DNA of 64,000 nucleotides from Stenopsyche tienmushanensis (lineage: Eukaryota; Arthropoda; Insecta; Trichoptera; Stenopsychidae): contig WACJ01000521.1 in NCBI GenBank assembly GCA_008973525.1, forward strand, positions 1,612,001 to 1,676,000, given 5' to 3'. The position numbers and the translations under genes are program-made. How positions within the stretch are numbered: position 1 is the first letter of the stretch; every line of letters begins with the position of its first letter. The notes beneath the pieces were generated by a model. The model was not told the DNA's origin. It did no database searches and saw only the letters and a list, made by a program, of their open reading frames with translations. Shown one piece after another: positions 20,311 to 31,215 of the stretch.

Positions 20311-22334
20311 TAATACCTTCTATATTTTTCAGATTTGGTTCCTTCATATTAGTGTCTATTAAATAATTTAGTCGAAATTATTATATTAAATTTTATATAT
20401 TTATTTATTTTACCCCCAAATATTTTGTAAACGATGTCTCACGCGTAAACAATATATAGTGCTAATATCTAGGTATCACATTGGGATGATCCTATATTAT
20501 ATATTCGATAGTGGAAAGAGTTGAGTTGTTCACTGAATTTTACACAAATTCATAAGTGGGCTTTCAAACATAAATATAAAAGCACTGATATATTTGCTTA
20601 AATATATTCAAATTTCAAGATCTTGTTTAATTCAACTCAATGTATCCCTTTGATATCCTTGACCTTATACAAAACATTCAAACTCAAGGGCTAATCTAAT
20701 TAAGTTCTTGTTCGCGGATTAATAAACTGTTCCGAGTGCGCAACTCGTCTCTTCCTGGCTTGTTGTTTTGCACCGCAAATATTAAAATTCATGAATCAAT
20801 GAAAGTCCTTATGGATAATTGGATTAACTGGAATTAAATTAGCAGTTTGTTGTTTATGATTGTTGTTATTTGATTGTTCTGGTTCGAAAAGCGCCGTTGG
20901 GTGCGTGAAATAAAAGTTCGTATTTCAGCATTTTTCGTTCCCCCCGTATTGAAAAAGTTGGGTATTTTGCTTCGTTAGTTGGCGCGCCATTCGGAATAGT
21001 CCCTGAAAGTTGAAGTCCCATATTGTCATTGTGAACACAATGTGTCCGAGGCTGCAAAAAATCCATAGACTCCGGGAGTTTTAATGAAGATAGTTATAAA
21101 AGTTATGCGAGGAGTGCACTCATGATGCTTCTGACGAAGGCTCATTCGGACATGTCATAATGAAATACTGGCCGGAATCTAATTAAAACTGGATAAACGA
21201 ACAAAGGGTCACAAAATATCCAAGGAATATTTGTGGGAACCGCCAATAGATGTTATACGTGCCTGGGATTTGTATTGTGGAAGCGTATCCATTTGGAATG
21301 GTTTAGTGTTTCTTTTGAGGCATTTGAGTGAGCATTGATTTTTTTATGGGATTTTCGATAAATGTTAAAGCGATAAACTAATATCGTTGGCTTGGTTTCG
21401 TTTGTGGGTTGCTCAGAGCTTGCCAAAGGCAGCTCGGCTGGAAAATGGGCGTCCTCTATCATACAGGGACACTAAATCTTAGATGAATGCCCTCGGCTTG
21501 AATACAAAATGGCCACACTCTACATTTTTCCTCGGCTGGAGATAATGCGAGAGGAGCATAAAGTTGCGAGGAGCTGGTGGAATTGTATTATTCCTGGCTT
21601 TATTATCATAACATGACGTCCCTCCAAATAATTTGGGAGAGCTGCTCTCGTACACTACAATAACACATCTTGGAAGGCCTTAATATTGCGCCTTCTGAAT
21701 TGACGTCGTCCTACACGTGTTGATGACACCTTGACATGTAATGTATTCGAGATCAACTGGCTCCTGGGACTGAATGACAATTGTGCTTTTATTTATGTCG
21801 CCTTGTTGACAGTCAATAATGGGACGTGCCTCTCGAACCAAGCTGAAGAATCGATGTTTGCCCATGAAGCTCTAAATTCAATCATTGTAAGTTTTATTCT
21901 GTTTGTCACTTATTCCGGATTTGAATCCTAAATTTAGCTTTCAAATAAAATCGACAATATTTCTTCTTCAACATGATGCAATATAGAGTTAACCAGATCA
22001 AGTGTTACCAATTTAAGACGCTTTGTTAATAGTAAATATTTTAATATAGAAGCATCGCAAATCATCAAATTCCCTACTGCATGATTGATTAATCTTTTAT
22101 TTTTTTACACTTTGATAAAATGTATTAAATGATAGTTACTTTAGGGTTTCTTTCTGGTTCAGATCCAAGCATTTATATCAGTACGTTTGGGACTACCTGT
22201 AGATGGTCCCGCGATTAAGCGATGGGACTAGTAATTCTATCATCAAAGATTAAAATCTGCTGAATTTGCTATAAAAAAATCATGTTTAAATGGTTAGCAA
22301 TGGTCCTATGAATAATGGGCAGGAGGGAAAGAAT
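20311..22334. other. unique-looking DNA
   Basis: Between 20740 and 21900 the sequence is mixed in composition with GC-richer islands and no internal repeats. Short frames on both strands (20866-21066, 21253-21462, 21680-21865 minus; 21731-21931 plus) have no domain. This fits intronic or intergenic unique DNA. I see no gene. Confidence 0.4.
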
Positions 22335-22575
22335 GGGGGCCATCCAGAAAGTAAGGTTACAAAATTTATGAAGGATTGAAAAATGGTTGCATTTAATTTA
22401 AAAACACAGGGTAGGCTCTTTTTGGTTTTTCTTTTGGATTTTGGTGTATAGTGATACACCCACGTCTCATCCAGAAAAGCTTAAAACGATCCAATAATCG
22501 GGATCACGCGATTTTGATGGTATTCCGGGATGTGAGTATTCTGGGCACCCATCTCGCACACAAATTCTTGGAAGT
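22335..22575 (-). mobile_element. mariner-like family D, deleted copy
   Basis: It begins with the terminal-repeat-like CATCCAGAAAGTAAGGTTAC. Inside it has CACGTCTCATCCAGAAAAGC, which on minus reads as the end of a FLD...DETW-type block with the catalytic segment between deleted, then GATCACGCGATTTTGATGG. Related copies lie at 43885, 48415 and 56785. Confidence 0.6.
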
Positions 22576-22599
22576 GGACGAATTATCTTTCCTATGCAA

Positions 22600-22930
22600 T
22601 GGCGGTATTAATCTGAACAGATTTAATTCGTCAGATTAACAGCGACATCTTCCGTCTCTTTTTAGGCGCAATGTGTTATTTTAATAGCGCCATATTCTGT
22701 AGCGCTGCGGAAGCATTGCGCCTGCAATGCCGAAGGATCGCTTCTTGCGCGTGCACCGTTGCCGATTGAGTGGTGACGAGCAGGAGGCGGGAATTGGGAG
22801 GAGTTGTCGATTAACCTTGACAACGAGAGGGCGTCCTTCCCGCAGCCAGATTTTTCTCTCTCTCGTGTTGAATAAAGAGTTATTTAGAGAAGAGTTTTTC
22901 TGTGCTAGCTCAACCATTCCATCCGTACGC
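22600..22930 (+). mobile_element. LTR-type repeat copy, plus, best-preserved middle
   Basis: This lacks the first about 35 bases but has a good dyad (TATTAATCTGAACAGATTTA ... CAGATTAACAGCG), CATCTTCCGTCTCTTTTTAG, GGCGCAATGTGTTATTTTAA, CGAAGGATCGCTTCTTGCGC, GCGTCCTTCCCGCAGCC, a CT run and TTGAATAAAGAGTTATTTAG. It ends in the early U5-like part. Confidence 0.82.
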
Positions 22931-23103
22931 CTCCGTTTCGATGCTTCATAAACATTTTTTTTCGACACAATGTCGTTTTGAACTTTGAAAAAGTAGCCTT
23001 TGAACCAGTAGGGCATTATCTCAACAACCTAACGCACTTAATAACATGCTGCCGACTTATCACATCACTACCGTAAACGTTTATGAGCATTCGTTAGATA
23101 TTC

Positions 23104-23740
23104 GTGGCGGTATTGTTATCTCACATTACTGTGCGGTCTGTTCAAAATCGGACTAACTACACAGGATTGTCTTCCCCTAGAAACGATATGCGCAGAGCTT
23201 CCAGGCGCCAAGTTTATTCACTCCGTGTCCTCCAAAGGAGGAAGGTTTTCGCAGGAAGAGCGGTTTCAGTCTACGTTCACCCAGCATCTGGGGGGCCTGC
23301 AGATATAGCAGATCAAGCTGCTCAAAAAGACGACAAATCAGAAGGGCTCGGGAGGGGCGAGTCAGAAGGATTCGGAAGGGGCAGTGGAGGCCCCGGTCCC
23401 TCTCAGCGCATCAACACTGAAACCGCCGGAATACCCGGAAGAGTGGAAGGTGGCTCCGGGAAAGATGAAAAAGAAAGGCAAGAAAACGGATACAGAGATC
23501 TTGACGCCGAAAAAGCCAGTGCAGCCTCCACCCAAACCAACTGTACAAAAGAAGATAGAAGTAAGATGTGCACGAAGTGGTTGGCAGTCGGCCATAAGTC
23601 ACAAGTCAGAGTGCAACGCACCTGAAGCGCGATGCAAACCGTGCAAGGACCGGGTGAAAGACGACCGGCACCGGAGCGCACAGTGCAACAACTTCAACGA
23701 AGCTCAAGAAGCGGAGAGGCCATTAGGCCACTCCACTTGA
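23104..23740 (+). pseudogene. R1-like LINE ORF1 pseudogene, C-terminal part with zinc knuckle
   Basis: The second frame (from about 23300, with an ATG at 23384) encodes a charged linker with PPEYPEEWKVAPGKMKKKGK, then CNAPEARCKPC and DRHRSAQCNN. The Cys/His spacing resembles the CCHC knuckles that bind RNA at the end of LINE gag proteins. A 173-codon frame at 23104-23625 overlaps it in another phase and is mostly a shadow of this one. Earlier knuckles are damaged. The frame closes at 23740 and is followed by non-coding sequence rather than ORF2, so the element is internally deleted. Confidence 0.7.
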
Positions 23741-24211
23741 GCAGAGGAGGCCCCCATAGGGCGGCAAGAGAAATGAAGGGAGGGCTTAAGAAGGCCTGAA
23801 CGTCGTGCACTCGCATAATGCCTGGCTGGCAGCAGTGCGCGATGAGGGATGACCACGGGAAGGGGCTTAGTGAGCAGGAATCTCACAATACCTGCAAAGG
23901 GTATCTTGAGCCTACTAGGGGTGCGAAGATTCTCCTTCCACAGGAAAAATAAGGTTCGGGGGGGCTGCATAGATGCCCTCGAGAAGCAGATGAGCCAATT
24001 GATCCCCTTCGCTTGAGGATTCGTTCCTTCATCTAAAACGGAGAGAAGAAGGAAGGGCTTACAGGCCTGAAGGTCGTGTCTGGCAAATACCTGACGGTTG
24101 GGCCGGGCACGTACAAGTGACGAAACAATGAGAGTTCTTAGTAGGTATACGACGCAAACCGAAATCCGGCAGTGTATATAAAGTATTTTACTCCTCGCGA
24201 AAAAAAAAAAT
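23741..24211 (+). mobile_element. LINE 3' region ending in poly(A)
   Basis: GC-rich non-coding sequence continues from the gag pseudogene in the same orientation and ends in an A run (about 24201-24211), as expected for a LINE 3' UTR. It contains two diverged direct copies of a segment marked by GAAGGGAGGGCTTAAGAAGG / CCTGAACGTCGTG at 23775 and a relative at 24050, about 275 bp apart. Confidence 0.5.
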
Positions 24212-24224
24212 CTACGTGCATCCG

Positions 24225-24400
24225 AAGGTGTGTTGAAGGAGGGTGGATGAGGTTACGCAAAAAGCAAAAGCATCGGCAGTACCATATTTCACTTTACGGG
24301 TACGCAGCACAGGGTAAGCTGTTAGCTGGACTACCCCAGCAGTTTTTATGAGCAAACCAACGAAGCTGCTTTCCCCCAACTCTACTCTACATCATTACCT
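24225..24400 (-). repeat. inverted relative of the 613-bp insertion
   Basis: On minus, TTGGTTTGCTCATAAAAACT and GCTGGGGTAGTCCAGCTAAC align with 16115-16160, and AATGATGTAGAGTAGAG with 16080. It abuts the poly(A) end of the LINE on its other side. Confidence 0.6.
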
Positions 24401-24409
24401 CAGAGGTTT

Positions 24410-24615
24410 GACTGTTACCCAGGGACGTAGATTTGTCCACCTGGAAAAAAATGGATGATCGTGCAGATCTCGCACGAACAGGAGATGGTGGGAGCGAGCG
24501 ACGACCTCTCCATCGGAAGAATTTACTATGACCGAACAAAATGGGATCAAACCAATTGACCATTGTGATCCCCTCCCCCTTCTACACGATAGTAACCTAC
24601 AGCCAGCTTGCAACA
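24410..24615 (-). mobile_element. mariner-like family D fragment
   Basis: ACGACCTCTCCATCGGAAGA and ATTTACTATGACCGAACAAA match 44030 and 57080. A minus-strand frame passes through but keeps no catalytic block. Confidence 0.55.
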
Positions 24616-25106
24616 TTTCGAACGTCGACTTATAATTATTTCAATGATGATTATTCTTTAGTGGCTTTGATGAATTTGCAATTTTAAGTACCATGTCACG
24701 TATGAAATATTCTTGATAAAATCATCCCTTCGGGCATTGCATGTTAAATATTTGGTTTTATTATTCTCTAGGCTCTAGGGGCACATTATATTTCTAATTT
24801 TCAAACTAATTACTTGGAAAAATAACATATTAATAGGATTGTCGCATAAATAATTGTAATTTTATTCACATCATAATTTGTTCGCGTGATCCATTAGGCT
24901 AATTAAATTTATTTAAATATTTTCAAAATGAATGAAAATTTGGGGCTTATAATATTTATAGTATGTGTAGTTGTGTTATCAGATTCACATAATTTATAAG
25001 ACAATTTAATATGAACTACAATGCCGTCATATCTCCATGCATGGATACATTGATCACATCAATTTGTATATTTTGTCACAGAAATAATAAAAATTGTCAA
25101 TATAAT
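24616..25106. other. AT-rich, nothing seen
   Basis: No frame, terminus or dyad that I can support. Confidence 0.5.
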
Positions 25107-25243
25107 CAATCCTTCTATAGCATCGAGATAGGGAATTCGCTATAGAAACAAAACGCTATGAAAAAATAGGCACTCATACGCAAAAGTTTGTACGTTAAAG
25201 TACGTAAGATGCCGCAAATGAAGTAGGCGCTATAGAAAGGTTG
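25107..25243. mobile_element. 137-bp MITE with CTATAGC inverted ends
   Basis: The left end CAATCCTTCTATAGCATC and the right end (reverse-complemented) CAACCTTTCTATAGCGCC form inverted repeats of about 18 bp with four mismatches. The interior has CGCTATAGAAACAAAACGC. No coding capacity. The ends and length fit a pogo/Tigger-type MITE; the superfamily call is inference. Confidence 0.65.
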
Positions 25244-26934
25244 ACTATATTGGACAAATGTAATCAATCAATTAGCGAATTTTGTCAAGTGCTAAAATGT
25301 TTGTAAATCGGGAATACATCATTGCTTATATAAAAGTAGTACTGATATGCATATTGACCTCATATATGCCTTCAATCTCTTCCTCAGATTTCAGGAAATA
25401 TATGAGAAAAAAAAAAACAAAATACCTTGCAAATATGAGGAACAGTGGATATATATTATCCCCGCAAGGCCATCAAATATAATAATCTATTTCAACATAA
25501 TTTAATCTTGCTTCTTGGAAGTCCTTTGTTTAGATAACAGCACAATGGTAATAGCCCCACTGACAGACCTTTCCAATCCCATTAATGCTATATAGTATTA
25601 GAGCCTCGGAACTAATTAAGAGGTCTTGCGAAAATTTGTATGCATTGCCAGGGGCGCAAAACAAGGGTGGCAAAGAGGTCGCACAGTGCTTAGTCTATTA
25701 GTCAAAGCTCTCTTTGTTATGAGTTCATTATCAATCATTATATCGGACAATTTGATTTCTTTTTATTTATAAAAACGCCTTTTATTTTTTTAAATTATAT
25801 TTATATTATATCATGATCATTTTAATATGCATATGCAATAGCATATGCCTACAAGTTGTATTCCGCTCCATATGTGCACTTCTAGATGACCTATGCGGGT
25901 TCGTTTGCTATCGAGTTGTGGAAGAGGCCGCAGACCAAAAAAATATGTTAAGGTCCAATTGTGTTGAGATAAACACTATATTTACAAGATCTGAGATAGA
26001 TAAATGATAGAAGTTTAATTTTAAAAAATGGCAGGTTTGAAATAATCGTGGTGGAAAATTTCACCGGCACTCTTCGTAGCAAGCTTCAAGAAAGTTTGCG
26101 ATCGGAAATAACAAGTGTTTCGAAATAAGAAGTCATAAATGCCCCCAGTCTCTCCATTTTACATCACTTAGGGACACCATCTGTCCAGAGACACACCCCT
26201 AGTCCCGATGATAAATCGTCCTCATTTCATCGTAGGCATCTTAACAAATTGAGGTGTTCGGTGCCACTGCTGGATACACTTGCACCGCCATTACTCAGCC
26301 ATCTGAATTTGTATGAGAAATGATCGCAAATTTATAATAAACATCGGAATAGGGAGAGCATAAAAACAAACACAATCACAGGAAAATTAAAAATATTTCC
26401 ATAGCATTTTTTTTTTGAAAAAATATCACATCAATCAAGTAAGAGGGTCTACTTTGCGCCAATTATTTAATAACTCTTTGAAAATCTAATTTTGAAATCC
26501 ACGCTCCATAATTTTGTTTTATCTTGAAACCAAAACAATTTCTATAGTTTTTTAGATGAGTCAAGGACCTGAACAATGTGAAGTAAATGATTCAAGTCTT
26601 ATTAAGTTTGGTATTAAAGTTCTTTTCGATATTAATGTTGTTTAAAATTCAAATAATCAAATTTAGATCCAATATAATAATAATTTGTAGTTTTTATATA
26701 GTCAAAATTATAGAGCACAATAATTATATTTTGATCCTCCACGGGCGCTTCTCGCAAGTCACGTGGTCTGATCGCTGCACTGATGGCGGTTCTCTTGTAT
26801 GCAGACTTCGTTATGTGTGACGCGAACATGCTTTGATAAAACTAATAGATATAGCATTAAGACTGGACAGACAGCGATTTAGTGGTATTATTTTTCCTGC
26901 GAAAGGGAAATCTTGCATAAGACACCCTGGAGCT
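25244..26934. other. mostly AT-rich unassigned DNA
   Basis: Includes a GC-richer unassigned stretch at about 26130-26290 with no reading frame I recognise. Frames at 25813-26007 and 26587-26820 show nothing. No gene supported. Confidence 0.4.
25653..25700 (+). repeat. hAT-like end fragment
   Basis: CAGGGGCGCAAAACAAGG, GTGGCAAAGAGGTCGCACAG. CAGGGGCG is a common hAT terminus, and GGGTGGCAAAG is shared with 29270-29345. There is no opposite end. Confidence 0.4.
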
Positions 26935-27490
26935 TGATCCCAGGGTATTGTCAGATTCCTACTGACTAAACCCCTCCCTTGCCCTTCTCTGTCCCCCTGG
27001 TATTGTTTATCACTTTGCTTCGGAGGAACAGGTAGTCTGATCCTGTGTTTGACCCTATTCTTAGAATTGGAGAACCGCTTCGTGTCTCTTTCTCACAGCC
27101 CTCTTTTGCGTTCATGATTTCTTCAACGTAATCTCACAAAAGGTACTAGTTCATCTTACCTGCCATGCTATGGACCATGTTCTTGAAGTTGAGCTCTTCT
27201 CTTGCTACCCCGAATGTTTGTTTTAGTGTATTGCTCTGGGATGTCCAAGTCTCACAATCGTCGATGGTATGTTCGTCGTATTATCGACTTCCGTTTGACA
27301 GTAGTGGCACATTGCGGATGTTTCCTTGCCGATCCTCTTTAAGTACGCACCGAAACAACCATATCCTGTGAGCACTTGCGTCAATCGGTAGGTCATAAGA
27401 CTTACGTCATAAGTTGGTGGGTCCATCTTCCCTTGCTGGACTTTCTTTTTTCCCCTTGTGGGAGAGGAATCTTCGAAAGACACCCATTCT
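26935..27490 (-). pseudogene. R1-like LINE ORF2 C-terminal tail, minus strand
   Basis: On minus this encodes LTQVLTGYGCFGAYLKRIGK, then CHYCQTEVDNT, then in a shifted frame DEHTIDDCETWTSQS and VAREELNFKNMVHSMAGK, followed by a charged end and the 3' UTR. The C-x2-C ... H-x4-C zinc finger after the reverse transcriptase, preceded by a LTG/GCFG block, is diagnostic of R1/I/Jockey-type ORF2 tails. The reverse transcriptase itself is absent, so this is a 5'-truncated, frame-broken copy, as LINE insertions often are. It may be the tail of the same family as the gag pseudogenes at 18.9 and 23.1 kb. Confidence 0.8.
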
Positions 27491-27529
27491 GGGTAGTGTA
27501 GGTTTAACGATTATCAATTAACGATTAAC

Positions 27530-27765
27530 TCATTCCTGCCCACTAAACCCTTCCTTTGTCCTTCTCTGGCTCCCTGGTATTGTTTTACACATTGCTTCAG
27601 GATGACATGTAGTCTGGCCTTAGGTGATTGGCCCTATTCTATTGTTGGAGAGGCTGTTGCACTCTGCGTCTCTCTCTTTCACTGCCCTCTTTGGTGCTCA
27701 GAATCTCTTCTACGTAGTCACGCCAAAGGTCTCAGTTCTTCTTACTTCCCATGCTGCCATCTTGA
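27530..27765 (-). pseudogene. second copy of the R1-like ORF2 tail
   Basis: 27543-27757 aligns end to end with 26971-27175 in the same orientation: CTTCTCTGGCTCCCTGGTAT, GGATGACATGTAGTCTGGCC, TTTCACTGCCCTCTTTGGTG, GTAGTCACGCCAAAGG. It stops before the zinc-finger part. The two give a tandem arrangement of LINE 3' ends about 570 bp apart. Confidence 0.75.
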
Positions 27766-27769
27766 TGAC

Positions 27770-27835
27770 ACATTGAAGCGGAGCGTGGTACGGGCACTCT
27801 GCTTCGAGAGCATTACACTGGTGTCAGAAATGATA
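27770..27835 (+). mobile_element. LTR-type family right end, plus
   Basis: GGAGCGTGGTACGGGCACTC, GCTTCGAGAGCATTACACTG and GTGTCAGAAATGATA are the last bases of the U5-like part and a degraded primer-binding-like site (about 27819-27833). It sits at the outer edge of the second LINE tail. Confidence 0.6.
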
Positions 27836-29269
27836 CTTATAATATTTTTAAGAACAGTCCTTCTACTAGGCATTCTGACCAATACATCTCAAAATAGATT
27901 TAATTACATAGCAAAGATCATTCAATGGGCAACCCTGATAATTTTTGTTGAATTTATTTATTGTGATGATTTGAACTTCGATATAAATTATGGTCGTTTT
28001 ATGCATATTTTTTCAGTATGTCACACCATTAAAACTAAAATAATACTGCTATGGTAGTAATGTGAATTAAATTAAATTTTGCAATTCGGCCAATCTCAAA
28101 TGTGCTGATGATATATGAGCATCATTAATAACAATATAGAGGACAGCTCTATGTTTTCTCCGCATATGACGAAAAAACGATATGTGTAGATGTTTCGATG
28201 TAAGGGAAAGGGCGTCTTTCAGCAGCCGTCTCATGCATCCTGATGATCAATTATTTTTGCTCGTACCTTCTTCGGAAGCGAAGGAAGATTTATTGTTTCA
28301 TGCACGGCCTACTGAAATAGCATTTTCGCCGCCTGGAACTGAAACTTGGTTTGCCCTTCTGCGAGCGTTACACACATCTTCTTCGAGGCTTCACCCCACT
28401 TGGCAAAAAAATATATATATTAAGACATGTCGAGGGAAGATACATGAGAACTTTAAGGGTTGATGCCTGGAAAATCTGTTTTTGATTCAGAATGAAAATA
28501 TTATGAACAATGGATCATTGACGGGGAGAAAGCTGTACATATAAATATTAAACCACACGATAGTTTTTGTAATGAGTTCACGCGAATTTTGCAACGTTTC
28601 CTTAAAACCGTTAATTTTTTTCCTCATCAAGCTTGCCAGCTTAACAACCTTTTCAATTTCCACCTTAATGGATTTCCACTTATCTACCGATGTATATTCT
28701 TTTTTCTTGTAGCTTAGAAAAAAGGAAAATGCGAGGGCTGTAAATCTTGGGTGTAGCTTAAGACCGGGGCAGATTAACATTTCCTTTTGAGGAGAACGGA
28801 GGACGTTACCTTCGCAGAATACGTAAATGTGGTACCAACAATCCCAGAAAAATGCCCGTTTTGGGTCGGAATGAACCCTCGATTCAATATAGTTAGGGTT
28901 GTGACACTGAATATCTTAGAGGACTTAACGATATGCATTATTTTCAATTACTAAAGCTTTTATTCGCTCTGCACGAAGAGGGCGGACTTAAATAATTTTC
29001 ATATACTTTCGAAATGTCTGAAAAGGGATTGAACAAGGATAAGAGAGATGAAAATATTTAAGTATTTTCAGCAATCATCAACTTCTATTTATAATTTAAT
29101 AAAAAAATTAAAAGTATATCTTCATGCTGAGAAAAATATTTACACGCTGTAGAAAAAATGCTATGGAAAACTAGGCCCCCATAAAAAATATGGGATTAGG
29201 ATTTTTCGCGCTCTTTTTATTTTAAATATAATTCACAGATTTTCAAAGATGCTAGTGTAGCGAGAGCGT
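27836..29269. other. unassigned DNA
   Basis: A plus frame of 93 codons (28182-28463) and a minus frame of 97 codons (28487-28780) show no motif I recognise. The sequence is a mosaic of AT-rich and moderate-GC DNA with no terminal repeat. No gene supported. Confidence 0.4.
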
Positions 29270-29345
29270 CAGGGCCGTAATAAAGGGGTGGCAAAGCAGG
29301 CGCCCGCCATGAGCGCAACTGGGCTTGGGGCGCAAAACGCAGAAT
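29270..29345 (+). repeat. hAT-like end fragment
   Basis: CAGGGCCGTAATAAAGG and GGTGGCAAAGCAGGCGCCCG, then GGGGCGCAAAACGC. The end shares GGGTGGCAAAG and GGGCGCAAAAC with 25653-25700 in rearranged order. No transposase and no second terminus are visible. Confidence 0.4.
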
Positions 29346-29543
29346 ACCGACCCGGTCGAGAGTTGCACATGGTTTTTATTTTACTTGACCATTCTACTTT
29401 ACATGAAATACTGATTGACTCTGTCCATTTTTATATTGTCTGCAATAAAATAAGGACAACAATATTTTCATTCGATTATAAAATTTACCCCATCCGACCA
29501 GTCTTCTTCAAATAACATTGTTTTATAAGGAATGTTCGTAATC

Positions 29544-29632
29544 GTTCTGTAGACATTCCCGGGTATGGCATCCGATCGCGAGGCGCTCATTTATCATATC
29601 AGCGGTCCGAAAAGCGGACCGGTTGAACACAC
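29544..29632 (+). repeat. hairpin-bearing dispersed repeat, copy 1
   Basis: Shares about 90 bp with 50842-50940, including TTCTGTRGACAT, GATCGCGAGGCGC and the perfect dyad CGGTCCG (29603-29609), a 5-base loop and CGGACCG (29615-29621). GC-rich against an AT-rich background. Confidence 0.8.
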
Positions 29633-29714
29633 AGAGCTTGTGGCCACTCCGTTCTCTTTTAGGGCTTTATGCGGCATTTTCGGGGATAAGTCCAGACGCT
29701 GCCACTAAGCTGGA

Positions 29715-29950
29715 TAGATTTATATCAAAATTATATTTTTAACTATTTAAAAAAAAATGTGAATAAATAAGTCTAAAAATTATTTTTTTAAGTAGTCGCT
29801 TTTTTATGAAAATATATTTTTTTAATTTACTATGGAAAAATCTCTATTAATTAAGAATATTTTTAATTTAAAAAAATTTAGTTGACTAGAAGGGTTCAAA
29901 TTGTGTCAATCAGGACACGCTTTTTTTTACATCTTTTTACTGAACAAACA
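29715..29950 (+). repeat. AT-rich family A copy
   Basis: TATATTTTTAACTATTTAAA, TTGACTAGAAGGGTTCAAAT and TGTGTCAATCAGGACACGC followed by TTTTTTTACATC. These blocks occur in the same order as at 15455, 34195 and 60390. Confidence 0.6.
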
Positions 29951-31093
29951 ATAGTTACGTGTTAAGGAAAATCAATGATAATTAAAGGATACTCTCCTCT
30001 TTGATCATAGTTGTCCTTTGCGGTGGGTAATTGATCTGCTTTGGTTGCAAATCACGATTCCTATTCTAAACTTCTAAGCCTAAGCATGAATAAATTCAAA
30101 GTTTCGTCATTGCTATACACGCCTCTGTTTTGTATCACATTTCTGTTTCAAAACAAATTCACTTCTGCTTGAAAAACATTTTTTTTGCAGCATAAACGCA
30201 ATGATATCAACGAAAAGCCCAAAAAATGGAGCAGGCTGTATCTGCGTAATTTTGAATAAAATATTACTAATTCATTTATACTGAATTATTTCAAATTATT
30301 CCAACTTGCCCGTTGGAAAGAAGCAATATTCCGAAAAATGTAATGGACAACGAGACGAGAAACATAGGGCCTTTCAAAATAATTTGGGCAATTTAAGCGA
30401 GTCTCATTTCTGGGAATCGTTTTGTGTCATGGCTCAGGAGGAGTATCTTTTTTATTTCTCACCGATCCTTAAAGGTGGCCTCTACTTTTCTCCATCATTA
30501 TTGTCCCTATTTATGGAACGAAGACTCTTTCCTTTCGCCGACGTGAAATTGTCACAAAGTTATATTATCAAGATTCTCTTGTAAAATACAAAATGCGATT
30601 CATGCTTCATTATATCCAGTGTGAAGGTATTTCAACCTTTCAGCCTCCAATACCGAAGCATTTACTACAACTCACAAAATGAACATTTTTATACAATTCC
30701 TGCTATGCTTCATGAAATCAATTATGACTATGTGGTTTATGGTCGTCAGAGACTGTCATATTCGATTCTGTGATATGGTAAATATTTAAACGCCATATAA
30801 AACCGCACGTTGAAAACTATTTACCGCCTTTTGAATCATTCAAACGCATGTGAAGCTGTGGTAAATTCATCAGTAATATTGAATCAAATTGGGATGTCAT
30901 AAATTTAATTTGTGGTCTATATAAATGGCGTATAATAAAAAATGTTGTTTTAAACGCAGTGAATTAAAATGTAAATGAAATACGATTTTGAATTACAATA
31001 TTTTCTCAAGTTATGTTACAATATACTTTAGACATATCAATGTGATCCAAATGTGGCTATATAAAGTCACTCAGCATTGATTGGTGTCACATA
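29951..31093. other. AT-rich unassigned DNA
   Basis: A 92-codon plus frame (30306-30584) has no domain or splice context. No gene supported. Confidence 0.45.
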
Positions 31094-31215
31094 TTAACCC
31101 CTTAAGTGGATATGACGTATATATCCGTCAAGACCAAAGTTCATGCAAAGTGGGTATGACGGATATATCCGCATTATAAAAGTTAAGAAAACCTCAATGT
31201 AAAATGACAGATATG
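31094..31215 (+). mobile_element. TTAA-flanked piggyBac-like end
   Basis: TTAA (31094-31097) is followed by CCCCTTAAGTGGATATGACG and TATATATCCGTCA, and then a second TATGACGGATATATCCG near 31150. TTAA followed by a C-run is the piggyBac signature; the nested GATATATC palindromes are typical of subterminal repeats. A right-hand end is not clear, and no transposase is present. Confidence 0.45.

Noticed and set aside
27602..28057. 151-codon plus frame as a gene
   Set aside because: Its first part is antisense to the R1-like tail and LTR-type end; the rest is AT-rich.
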